NCBI GenBank assembly: GCA_009602725.1 | Contig: WELB01000035.1 | Location: 504,430 to 568,429 of the forward strand | Source: Spirogloea muscicola | Lineage: Eukaryota > Streptophyta > Zygnematophyceae > Spirogloeales > Spirogloeaceae | Length of the DNA: 64,000 bases | Reading direction: 5' to 3' | In this document: piece after piece, positions 43,901 through 54,129 of the stretch | Numbering within the stretch: the first letter of the stretch is position 1 | How the letters are laid out: each line of letters begins with the position of its first letter | Program-made: the position numbers and the translations under genes | Notes under the pieces: model-generated | Told to the model about the DNA's origin: nothing | Databases searched by the model: none | What the model saw: only the letters and a program-made list of their open reading frames with translations

Positions 43901-46900
43901 GGCAGCGTCCTGTCCAGCGGCGCCCGAGGCGCCCCACCCTCGACTGCCAATGGGTGCGGCTGCGGAGGGAACACTGCGGTGTGGCGGAATGCTGGCACAC
44001 CACCACTGACATGGGTCTTAGGATCACTTCAAGTCAATAACAGAAGAAGTCTCAAGCTTCAGCAGAGGTGTCAACCGTGTGACAGGTCATCAGGAAAGGT
44101 GGACCTCATGTGCACCCGAGCACCTGCGCTGATGGGTTGGACTCCCACGACTGTCAGCGGCAGGTCAGGGCAGGCGCGGAGATGCTTGGAAAGCCGATCC
44201 AGCCCGTCCAGGAGGGCTGGTACGCTCGCTGCTGAGTCTGCGGAAGTGACCACGTCCCCACATGAGCATATCATGTGATGACAAGTTTCCGTCATAACCA
44301 GATATATTATACAGCCACAATAAACCTTGGCTTAGTAAAATGCGTAGTCTGAACCCTCCTCACTAAGTAAGCCCTTGGCCCTGTTTGGCTCTGAACAAAC
44401 GATAGGTGAATTGCTGAACCAGTCACAGTAGGGCCTGCTCAAGTTTCTCTTCCCTGCTTCTCAAAGCTTGAATTTGGACCTAGATTCAATACATACTAAC
44501 CCTTGCCATCTTCCTGCAGCACCCAGTCGAGCTGCCCAGCTGCGACTTGCACTGCATCTGGTGGGACGTCCAGGTGCCGGCCCAGAACGTATTCGACGAT
44601 CCGGGCAATGATCAGGTGCCGCTCTGTTGGAGGGCACTCCCAGACTGCACAAGACATCCGCCAAGTAGCCTGTAGTAAGTTCCACTGCAAACACTATGAT
44701 TTGACTCCTCACTGACTGTGACAACATGAGGCTGTTGGCTTCTGCTCTGCCATTGCTCTGGTGCGTTGCATGGTGCTTAAATGTGTCACATGAGTAGCTT
44801 AAAAGGGAGGAGTAGTAGCTATTCTGGCATGGGAAAATAAGATGCAGAAAGTAGGGTCAGGCTTCAATCTCTACATGCCAAGCGTCACAGTAGTGGTCAA
44901 TAACACCATCTACTACTACGTCATTCCCAGCCCAAAGAGAATAGATCACACAAGAGACTTCTGCTAGCACTCACCAGCCGTCTCGGCAATCACGCCGTCC
45001 TTGAAGCGTCGCAGCTCTGACTTCTTGCTCCAGAAGGCCCTGAAAGCATTTGCCTGGACCACCAGCAGGGCATGAGACTGCTGCATCAATGAGCTGCTTT
45101 GAATTACCAAAAACAACCTGCCAAATGAGCATCATAGCTCTACACTGCAGACAGCATAGGTGTGAGTGCACAATGATTTGCAACGTCACTCCTGGATCAA
45201 AGCTTGACTATCAAAGCCAGCCATTGAGTGAGGCTCCAAAACAGCTGAGTAGAGATGCAACGGACAGGCAGGCATGCCAACCGCGGGCTTGTCATCCGCG
45301 GCCGGACCCTTGTCAGCCATCCGCAGTGCGACGTCGAGGTCGTTAAGCAGCACACCAGCAAGAACAGGCTGGCGTCCCAGCACCGGAAGGCCCTGACATC
45401 GAGGAGATTGTGTCACACAGCTTACACATTTTAGGACATGTATAACTTGGGCTTTGACTTCCGGGACACCAGGTCAGTATTGAGGCCTTAATAGTGCAAC
45501 TACAGTCAATCTTGCATCCTAAGCTTTGATAGCCCACCCCTAAGAGACATCAAAGTAACTATGTGCCAACCATGCCAACCAATGCAGAACAGTGACGCTC
45601 ACCTCCTCGATGCTCCAGTTGTCACCTGCGGACCGCCGGCACACGCGTACAAGAGCGGCCCGCTCTCCCATGGCCTGCTGCAGGACGGTCTCCATGCGGG
45701 CCTCCCATTGCCTCCACGGCTCCTCGTCCAGGCACGCAGCGGCGCCGCCGGCCGTGACGTCATCGCCTGCATCTTGGTCCATGGGAGTTTGAACCCTGTA
45801 AACAATGTCAACAACTCTGCCCTGAGCTCAATTTCCATTAAGGGTCACATTGCTTGACAATCAATCTCTGGCAACAACTGGCTTACTACATGCGGTGCTC
45901 AACACAATGCTCGTCATATTTCAGAAGACATGGATGACCATCAATTCCAACCTCTATCTCAATCCAGGAGCCAAAAACATCAGAGCTTGATGCGTCACTG
46001 CAGTGCAGCTTCAGTGCAATGGGGTCAGTAGGCACCTGATGACGTAGTCATATTTGGCAGCAAAATCCACAGGCGCTGCAAACAGTGCCTCAAATGCAGA
46101 CTCGCTCGGGTGCGCGAGCATTGCAAGCGCAGCTCTGGCCTCCTGCTGGACCTGCGCAACCAAGCAGCACGAGAAGGAGACCTGTAACTTGTCAAACCTA
46201 TCTCTCTATTCCAAGTAGTTCTTAAGGTGGTGTCTATTGACAAAAGCTCGTCAACAGAATCACTTTCTACGATATCAGCTTCAACAGTCATTCATATGCA
46301 TCTAAAATTGCGCTGCCTCCAGAACCATAATTTTAAGGAAGGGTCCGGTGCTTGAGATACCTCCAGCAGCGCGGTCGTTGTCACACGAGAGGCAAGGTTG
46401 ACGGCCTCAAGCGCTTCACAAATGACCACGGGGTATGCCTTCATCATCCCCTGCTTGGCCTGCGGCAGCAGATTGCAGAAGCTGAGGAAGTACAGGATGC
46501 GGCAGCCTCACAATGTGCCATCTTAAAGAAGGCATGTTGTCGAGTCTGCTAATACTCTGTATATTTCCATTGACACAAGTAAGCCTGCGAACTCACAAGG
46601 TGGTAAGTCATAGGCATTTGAGCTGTGAATGAGCAGCTATAGAAATGGATCACAGTGTCTATATAGATTGACAGACAATTCAGCTCAGCCTTGCTTGCCT
46701 ACCTGTGCCGAAATCTTGACCACCGTGCCTTCCTCAGCCTGGAGGAAGATGCCCCTGGCAAAGAATGCGGGAGAGGCTGCAAACAACAGACACTATAAGT
46801 TGCTGCCCCTGATAGATGCAGGTATACTTAATAAATCTGCTGTTGTACTGTAAGCTCTGAGTGCAGCCACAGCCACTAGTGTCTGGAAGTGGGGTTAGCA

Positions 46901-49299
46901 CTACCATTCTGTCTTGCAACTGCTGGCAGACAAGCACAATCCGAGCACAATCAAGGACTCAGCCGTACTGGCAATGGCAGCAGCAGCAGCATACCAAGAG
47001 CGTCCATGACCACGCGGAAAATCTGGGTGGCAGTCATGTGGGTGGTGACACGCGCTCCACCGGCCGTGGTCGCAAGGTGGCACGCTAACACAGAAAGGAG
47101 GAAGCCATTCAGCCCGTCTGGGGCGTCATGGAATGAGCGCTGCCTTGCCCACACCTGCCGCCCACCAGTGGTGTGCCCAAAAGATCTGGTTAGACGACAA
47201 TGATGTCTAAAATAGGGAGTAAATATTAAGCCCTGATATCCTTGGAAATCAGATTCATTACCAGTGTTGATGCCATTGCGCTTGAATATGCTCAGCTCCA
47301 TCAGAGATGAGGTCTTGATGATAACAGAACCAGAAGAGAAATCGGGATAGGGCAATGGGAAAAGGAATAGCTGGGACCTTCAGAAGCACGATGGCCTGCG
47401 CAAGAGCGGGGACGGCGTTGAGGTGCCGCCGCAGGAAGCGCGCAGGTTCGAGTAGCGCTGCGTCTTCAAGGATGGACGCATTGTAACGTGGCGTGGATGC
47501 TGCGTTGACATCTGACGATCGAGCAGTGTTCACTGCAGTGGAGAAGATGGTCAGATCCAGCTCACAGATGAAGCAGCGACACATACTGTCAGATGCAGCG
47601 AGAGTCCTTGCAGAGATTCTGCACTCATATCACACTTCTGCAGCTCAGAGCATTGCATCATAAGCATAACAAGTGTAGTAGAGAATAGTAGGCTTGAGTC
47701 CTGGTGGCATGCGAACGTGATAGGATCCAGAGGCTCAGGCTTTAGAAATTATCGGTGCATGAACCTGCACAAGACCTACTGCAAGCTGCGGCCTGGAAGC
47801 ACCACCTGCTGAAGTCAGCTGACCTTGGGCCCTGACGGCACGCACGTTGCAGCGGCCTGGCGCGAGCTTGGCGGCGTCAAACGTGGCCTGCTGGAGAGCC
47901 GGCAGCAGCTGGATCCGCACGCCCCCGCCCCCTGCTGTGAGGCAGGCGCCGCTGCAGCCACCGTCAGCAAGCAGCACCGTTTCAAACCTACTGACAGAAT
48001 CTGTGACAGAAGTGCCTGCCCCAAGGACAGCCTAAACCTTGAAACTTGAGGCCAAGAGTTAGCGTACCCCTTAACAAGGGCTTAGATATGGGCTCAATAT
48101 AGGAGCCAGTCTGACAGTCCAGCACGGGCTGCCCCTGCTACTCACCATGTGGAGGTAGCAACAGAGCTGGCTTGCGAGCATCGCCGCGGAATGTAACCCA
48201 TGCAGGCGCCACGCTGTCGCCTGCCTCGGTGAGCTGTGCGGCAAGCGCCGCAAGGTACAATGCACGCTTGGCATGGTATTGGTGGTCCAGGAAGTCCTTC
48301 TCGCGGAAGCACGCCTGGGCAGGGAAGGATCCAGCGCACAATGGGTCACGAATTCCCAATCAAGCATACGCTTTTGATGGCTTAGCAAACAGGAGACATA
48401 TTTCCACCACAGGCCCCTGAATCAGCCTCAAAGCAAGTACTAACCCTTTCCCTCAATGTTGGATGACGTATATTAGGAGCTGAGAGTGTCTAGGGGTTTG
48501 GTCCAGATGAAAGCTTAAACCCTGGAAGATCCTAAACCCTTGATAGGGCTTCAGCCCATCCTTCTTGACAACAAGAGCAGATCGTCACTATGTGAAGCCC
48601 ACTTATGTTCAAGTAAGCCCCTGGAGTTCTGACTGATTGTGCCAGCTTACTAACAACCTGCGTGCTGAGTAGGTACTGCTCGCCAGACGGCCCATCAGTA
48701 GCAAGTCCACCACAGCGACGCACCTTGGGAATCTCGACAGCAACGTCAAGGACAGCCGAGGAAGCCACCGCAATGCGCAGCGGGAGGCTGCCGATGGCCT
48801 CCACGCGCGACGGGGCTCGGAACATGAACCCCGCCTTGGCGTCGGGCACGCCGAGCGCCCGCACGAAGCCGGCAGCAGCCGCCGCGGAGACCTGCCCCCA
48901 GGCAAGGCTGCACCTCAGCAACCAGCCACTGGCGCATGCACCAAGCTCAAAGCGGACGCTCATGCCTTATGGGCTTATCCCTGCTTTGAGTATCTCGTTG
49001 GATGGCAACGAAGCAGGACTACTGGAAGTGCGGAGGTCCAGACGGGAAGCGAGGCCGCCGAGGAGATTACTGTCCTCCGGGACTCTGCTTGGACAAGAGC
49101 CGTCGCACCTCAGCGTCCGGGAGGGCCAGAAGGCGGCGCCGCAGGCGGGCCAGCGCCTCGTCCGCCGCCGCCGCCGCCGCGGGCAGCTGCGCCTCCTTCA
49201 GCATCTCCGCGACCTGGAGCTCGAAGAGGCCCGGGAAACGGCCCGCCGCGGCGGCGGGCTGGCCTCCGCCGCCGNCGTGCGGGCCTCCGGGGCGCCCAT
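40920..49299 (-). CDS. NOL6: Nucleolar protein 6 (NOL6/NRAP/UTP22 family)
   Basis: The family acts in the small-subunit processome in early 18S rRNA maturation. Twenty-three exons on the minus strand join in phase: 49299-49109, 48891-48724, 48314-48146, 47931-47824, 47532-47378, 47154-46995, 46776-46703, 46459-46361, 46151-46036, 45795-45603, 45392-45282, 45053-44975, 44644-44501, 44237-44124, 43991-43867, 43576-43494, 43328-43210, 43010-42923, 42653-42516, 42041-41825, 41719-41630, 41539-41425 and 41380-40920, about 1,105 residues. Landmarks in order: FPGLFELQVAEMLKEAQL, CFREKDFLDHQYHAKRALYL, YNASILEDAAL, VWARQRSFHD.PDGLNGFLL, LLNDLDVALRMADKGP, FWSKKSELRRFKDGVIAET, AFRHTAVFPPQPHPLA, LEGSGSWPD, HASTLSGLSGRHPTYGPTA, LAKRWVACHLFSGVLCEEA, FLRLLGGHSW, AAYARSSARLLANLL and TFWHDALGGDAIGVMWR. 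The whole nucleotidyltransferase-like NRAP core is present. In exon 1 the ATG at 49299 and the conserved frame differ across the ambiguous base at 49275. Confidence 0.93.
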
Positions 49300-49384
49300 G
49301 GCGGCGGCGGCGACGGCGGAGGAAAGCGTCGTCTGGGAGCTCGAGCCCAGCGGCCGGGGTTTGGAAAATGCGGCTGCTGGTAGT

Positions 49385-49860
49385 GAAAGAAAGGGCTCGC
49401 CCATTGAGGATAGGGGCTGGAAAAGCCAGCCCAAAAAAGAATGAACAAATTGAAGGAAGAGCGGCTGTGGAAGGGATGGAGTGTGTATTAGTGATGGAGC
49501 GGGTCAGTTTGCTGAAGGTTATGTAGGGCTAGAGATGTGCTTGCCTTTGTACTTCGCCATGGGCCCTCGTTTGTTTTCCAAATACACAAAATTGTTTGAT
49601 GGAGGGCATGTGTAGCCAAGTACAAAGGCAAGAACATTGACAGATGTAAATCACCTGCTGCTAAGCTGACCCGCTCACTAACCACGAGTCGGCCACATAG
49701 AGGTCGCTAACTGATGCCCGAATGCCGGACGGCAATTGACAAGCCCTTGTGCCACCAGCTACGGCTCGACCAGCTTTCTGATGCATGCAGATGGTGTTCG
49801 TGGACAGAAAGTGCGCGCCCATAGAGAAGGTGGGCAGGCAAAGCGTCATGACGACATTGC
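49385..49860 (-). mobile_element. LINE tails and a short subfamily-2 LINE 3' end
   Basis: A minus-strand tail (GGGCTGGCTTTTCCAGCCCC, then GGGCGAGCCC) lies at 49393-49440, immediately upstream of NOL6. At about 49505-49790 the minus strand encodes MHQKAGRAVAGGTRACQLPS and SDLYV, the C-terminus of subfamily 2, flanked by subfamily-2 3' UTR sequence in both orientations. Another degenerate tail is at 49805-49850. Confidence 0.65.
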
Positions 49861-49913
49861 GGAGCCACAGGCTAGGCAGGCAGGCATCTTTCTTCTGACA
49901 GGGCGCTGATGGT

Positions 49914-50020
49914 ACCCCGGTGTCAGCAATAGGAAGTTCAGATGAGCTGAGGGGAGGAAGACCACGTCCATGTCTCCGACGTCTTCTCCGGCTTGGTATT
50001 CCGGCCCACGCTCGAGCTCC
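49914..50020 (+). repeat. Left copy of a ~100-bp direct repeat flanking the LINE/MITE block
   Basis: TGTCAGCAATAGGAAGTTCA followed by GATGAGCTGAGGGGA and CTCCGACGTCTTCTCC recurs at 52967-53075 in the same orientation with few differences. No coding content was recognised. Confidence 0.8.
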
Positions 50021-50039
50021 TCCCCATAAAGAAACTGAG

Positions 50040-50932
50040 CAACTACGAAGCCCTCAGTAACCCCTGCTAAGCAGCCTCAGGCCAGAGATACTGGGTTCCT
50101 GGAAGCGGGGCCCCTGGCCAGAGCCAGAGGCAGCAGCGAGGGCACTTCCGGCACGCAGGTGCAGTGCGCGGGCCATAGACCTCTGCTGCGAGACGGCCAA
50201 GCGCATGCGGTACACCTGCGCTAGCGACCCGGCTGCATGGAAGTCCACTGACTCCCAATGGAAGCGGCGGACGATGACGTGACATGAGAGCTGGTTGAGC
50301 AGCTCGAGCCACCGAGCGCGCATCGCCCTGTGCGTGTTGATAGTGAGCAGGAAGAACTCGTCTTCCCGCGGGTGATCTGCGTACTTGAGCTCCTTGGCCC
50401 GAGCTGCGCAGGCTACCGCATACCAAGCCGTGGTGGCACACTGGGCTGGGTGTGAGCGGTCATGGGGGTCAGTGGTCACCACGTCCAGGGTAAGACGTGG
50501 CCCACCGGCTGGTGGGGTGGCCACAAGGTCGACGCGACGAGCGTGGAGACCGTCGGCCCGTTGCTGGAGCGGCATGACGAAGGAGTTCTCGGCTGCCATC
50601 GAGAAGCCAGCCTCCACAAGGATGCCATGCATCGTATCCCGGAGGCGGTCGTGGGCCGCTGTCCGCTCCCCGCCGTGGGAACAGCACAGAACATGGGCGG
50701 CCAGCTCCCCAGGCTCGGCCCATTGCTCGCCACATTCGCATTGACGCACACCCTGGAGACATGGCGGCGGCAGGCCCAGGAGCCGGTGGACGGCACTGCG
50801 GAATACCTCGTCCGGGAGGGTGAGGGCGTCGTTGAGGGGGAGGGCCTGGAGCCACGCCGCTGCCCCCGGGGAAGAGGCCGAGTGGAGTCGTGCGCACCCG
50901 CGCAAGTCGGCCTCTGGGAGCGGCCTCTCCAA
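50040..50932 (-). mobile_element. 5'-truncated LINE copy with intact C-terminal domain
   Basis: The minus strand is open from 50932 to the stop at 50054 (292 residues). It reads SSPGAAAWLQALP; the motif QCECGEQWAEPGELAAHVLC; GGERTAAHDRLRD; ARRVDLVATPPAGGPRLTLD-VVTTD; LKYADHPREDEFF; and ends ISGLRLLSRGY. The zinc-type ligands and the R-x-D-L...D-V core match the copy at 22955-24255. The 3' UTR is cut at about 50040. It meets the next copy head to head at about 50930. Confidence 0.85.
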
Positions 50933-51838
50933 GCGCGCTTCGCGGCCGTGATGGACAAGGCAGCCTTCACCACCGCCTTGCTGCAGCTCCTGGAGGCCGA
51001 CCTGCGCACTCCATTCGGCCTCTTCCCCGGGGGCAGCGGCGTGGCTTCAGGCCCTCCCAATCAACGACGCCCTCACGCTCTGCGACTATGTCTTTCGCAC
51101 TGCCGTCCACCGGCTCCTCGGCCTGCCGCCGCCATGTCTTCATGGTGTGCGTCAATGTGAGTGCGGCGAGCGAGGGGCCGGGCCTGGCGAGCTGGCTGCC
51201 CACGTTCTGCGCTGTTCCCACGGCGGAGAGCGGACGGCGGCCCACGACCGCCTCCGGGATGCGATGCATGGCATCCTGGTGGAGGCTGGCTACTCGGTGG
51301 CAGCAGAGCACTCCGGCGTCATGCCGCTCCAGGAAAGGGCCGACGGTCTTCACGCATGCCGTGTAGACCTTGTGGCCACCCCACAAGCCGGTGGGCCACG
51401 TCTTCTCCTGGACGTGGTGACTACCGACGCATTTGACCGCTCCCACCCCGCCCAGTGTGCCACCAAGGCTGGGTATGCGGTCGCCTGCGCCGCTCGGGCC
51501 AAGGAGCTCAAATACGCCGACCATCCGCGGGAAGACGAGTTCTTCCCGTTGGCAATTGACACCCATGGGGCGCTGGGCGCTCGTGGCTCGAGCTGCTCAA
51601 CCAGCTCGCCCACCACGCCATCGCCCGTCGCTTCCATGGGGAGCCGGCTTTCCTGCAGCCGGGTCGCTGGCGCAGGTGTACCGTATGCGCTTGCCGTCTC
51701 GCTGCAGAGGTCTATGGCCCGCGCGCTGCACCTGCGTGCCGGCAGAGCCCTCGCTGCTGCCTCTGGCTCTGGCCAAGGGGACCCGCTTCCAGGAGCCCAG
51801 CTTCTCTGACCCAAGGCTGCTTAGCAGGTGATAACTGC

Positions 51839-51979
51839 GGGATAATATACACCGGGTCGGATGGACGCACCTTGGCCTCGTATTGGCCTCGATTTAGCAA
51901 GGTCTTGACTCCGAGAGTCCATTCAGTGCGCAACACGTACCCTTCGGCCGCGACCGTCCGACCCGGTGTAAATTGGCCA
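51839..51979. mobile_element. MITE copy 1 (141 bp)
   Basis: Non-coding element with terminal inverted repeats. The left arm reads ACACCGGGTCGGATGGACGC; the right arm, reverse-complemented, ACACCGGGTCGGACGGTCGC. The left terminus is worn relative to the other two copies. It lies within the 3' UTR of the LINE copy starting at 50930. Confidence 0.75.
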
Positions 51980-52027
51980 TAAGAGTGCTTCGTAGCTGCT
52001 TTGTTTCTTCTGTGCTTGTATTTCTTA

Positions 52028-52168
52028 GGGCCACTTTACACTGGGACGGACGGACGCAAATTGGCCTCTATTTAGCCTCACTTGACAAGTACTTTGACCC
52101 AACCGCTCCATACACTGTGCGACACGTACCCCTCCGCCGCGTCCGTCCGTCCTGGTGTAAATTGGCCC
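52028..52168. mobile_element. MITE copy 2 (141 bp)
   Basis: Terminal inverted repeats of about 30 bp: left GGGCCACTTTACACTGGGAC, right (reverse complement) GGGCCAATTTACACCAGGAC, both followed by GGACGGACGC. Flanks are TTA and TCA. It interrupts the LINE 3' UTR at TTTCTTA|GCGCTTCC. No coding capacity; a transposase would have to act in trans. Confidence 0.85.
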
Positions 52169-52274
52169 TCAGTGCTTCCCCTGGCCCCCTTCTCGTACTT
52201 TGTTCATTCGTTTTTGGGCTGGCTTTTCCAGCCCCTATCCTCAATGGGCGAGCCCTTGCTTCTAACAGGGCGCT

Positions 52275-52735
52275 GATAGAGAGCAAGCGCGGCCAAATTG
52301 ACTGGTGGCTTGGAGAGGCCAGCCCGAAAGGAATGGACAAGGACAAAAGAATCCTGGGTGCTAATAAGAAGAAGTGGCACTCCCAATGGGGGCAAGGGCT
52401 GCGAAAAGCCAGCCCAAAAAGAATTCACAAAGGTTCAGAGGGGCCTAAGAGCGGTGAGCAGCTACAAAGGGGCCTGAGGATGCAATGGTAAAACAGGGGG
52501 AGGATGGATCACTCAATAAGTACGAGTGAGGAGCCTCAGATCCGACAGACTAGCTGCCGGGAAGCTATCACCCTGACGAAAGCCAGAGCCCGCAGCGAGA
52601 GCACGGCCAGCTCGCAGATGCAGAGCGTGGGCCATGGACCGCTGCAGGGATACAGAGAGGCGCATCCGATATACCTGAGCCCACGAGCCCGCGGCGTTGA
52701 AGTCGGCTGGCTCGCCGCGTCTGCGTCGTAATAAG
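52275..52735 (-). mobile_element. LINE tails and a 5'-truncated LINE copy nearly identical to the one at 22.5 kb
   Basis: A minus tail lies at 52275-52345. From 52735 down to about 52380 the minus strand carries a LINE 3' end encoding RLSVSLQRSMAHALHLRAGR and ending ELRLLTRTY-stop at about 52512, with uninterrupted 3' UTR and the tail GGGCTGGCTTTTCGCAGCCC. Over about 270 bp it differs from the + copy at 22545-22815 at only a few positions. Confidence 0.8.
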
Positions 52736-52767
52736 TACTAAGACAGCAAGCAGCAAGGGGACTCTCA

Positions 52768-52908
52768 GGGCCACTTTACACTTGCCCGGTCGGTCACCTA
52801 TTAGCCGCATTTTGGCCTCAATTTGGCAAGTATTTGACCACGAGCGCCCATACAACGCACGACACGTATCCTCCAACAGTGACCGACCGGACAAGTGTGA
52901 ATTGGCCC
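52768..52908. mobile_element. MITE copy 3 (141 bp) with 3-bp target duplication
   Basis: Left arm GGGCCACTTTACACTTGCCC then GGTCGGTCAC; right arm (reverse complement) GGGCCAATTCACACTTGTCC then GGTCGGTCAC. It is flanked on both sides by TCA (52765-52767 and 52909-52911). The middle shares TTTGGCCTCAATTTGGCAAG-like sequence with the other two copies. Confidence 0.85.
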
Positions 52909-52966
52909 TCAGTATCCTCTAATCAGTAGATGCAAGTCTGAATTGCTAGACGGCGGAAAGACGATA

Positions 52967-53075
52967 GTACCCCTGTGTCAGCAATAGGAAGTTCAGATGA
53001 GCTGAGGGGATGTCGACCACGTCCACGTCTCCGACGTCTTCTCCCGCTTGGTGTTCCGGCCACGCTCGCGCTCCC
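52967..53075 (+). repeat. Right copy of the ~100-bp direct repeat
   Basis: Repeats 49914-50020 in the same orientation. Together they bracket 2.9 kb of LINE and MITE sequence. Confidence 0.8.
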
Positions 53076-54129
53076 CCCCGACGGCCCTCGTCGGGCTAAG
53101 CGCCGCCGCGACGTCCCAAGCCCGTCTCGGTGCCCCCGTTATCCGACGGCGCCGCCCCGTTATCCGACGCTCTCGTCTCCGCCCAGCCCCACAGCGCGCG
53201 CGCGGAAGTGCGGATTCGAACATTTTGTGGTGGCGGGCGATGGCGAAAAGGGAGGCCTCTGCATGTAGAGCAGAGCGGCTGATGGGGAGGGGGAGAAGAG
53301 GGGGAATGGGATCACAAAAAGGGAGGCGCGCCCATGGAAGCGAGAGTGGGTGGCGGGGAGGGAGGGTGGTGGAGGGAGGAGGAGCTGGGAACTAGCGTCC
53401 TCCCGCCATTGCTGCGCCACAGGCCCCACCGCCGCCGCCGCCGCCCGCCGCCGCGACGCGGGCCGCAAGCTCCGCCGCCGCCGCCGTCGGGCCTGCCAGC
53501 CTGCGGCGCCGCGGCTGCGCGAGGAGCCCGTGTCCTCCGCCGCCATTGCAGCCTCGGTTGCGTAGCGTCCGCCTGCAACTGCCGCTCTCCTCTCTCGGCC
53601 ACCAGCGCCAGGGGCCGTCAAGAGACGAGAGCTAAGCTGCGGCATGTGATCAGTAGCCTAAGGCTTCTCTGCGAGCTCGTAGGGAGCAGCTGTGAGGGTA
53701 TATCGACCAGCTCATGGGCTACATGAGCTGGTCGATACACCTGTCTGGCCAGTGCCTTCGCACACAGGGAGGCGGATGGGGTTCACCTCGTTGCCCCAGC
53801 TCAGACAAAGACAACAGCAGGCGATGAGTCAGCTTCTTCACGATAGGGACCTTCCACATTACGGCTTCTAGGGCAACAAAGGACTTGGAAGCAGATGACG
53901 ATGGAAGATCCCTTGCTTCCAGTAGAAGTAGATGAAGGACTGGAGATGAAGAAGAGGCCACAAAATGGTGAAGAGAGGAGGTAGGGCAATTCCAGGATTA
54001 TATCAGTCAACATTTGCCCTGCTATGAAACAGAATGAAGCTCTCTGCTAGCTAGGCTTGCTAGTACTGGAGTTCCATCACGTACTCCAAGCCCTGACCCT
54101 ATGATTTGTAAACTGCACGATGCAGCCAG
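53076..54129. other. GC-rich to mixed interval 5' of FAS1; promoter and unresolved first exons
   Basis: The stretch 53080-53640 is rich in GCC/CCG and CpG and contains overlapping open frames with no recognised domain, like the head regions of other genes in the window. From 53640 it becomes AT-richer and includes a perfect hairpin (53701-53737). First exons of the FAS1 gene must lie here but were not identified. Confidence 0.45.
53701..53737. repeat. Perfect 16-bp inverted repeat with 5-nt loop
   Basis: TATCGACCAGCTCATG, loop GGCTA, then CATGAGCTGGTCGATA. There is no T-run after it. It lies upstream of the first identified FAS1 exon. Confidence 0.95.

Larger units (their letters stand above)
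50930..52262 (+). mobile_element. 5'-truncated, frameshifted LINE copy with 3' UTR carrying two MITEs
   Basis: The copy starts QARFAAVMDKAAFTTALLQL at 50930, shifts frame near 51010 and again near 51600, and reads QCECGERGAGPGELAAHVLR, GGERTAAHDRLRD, ACRVDLVATPQAGGPRLLLD-VVTTD in between. The ORF end (about 51830) is also altered. The 3' UTR is interrupted by MITE copies at 51839-51979 and 52028-52168, then continues CTTCCCCTGGCCCCCTTCTC into the tail GGGCTGGCTTTTCCAGCCCC, GGGCGAGCCC at 52216-52258. Confidence 0.8.
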
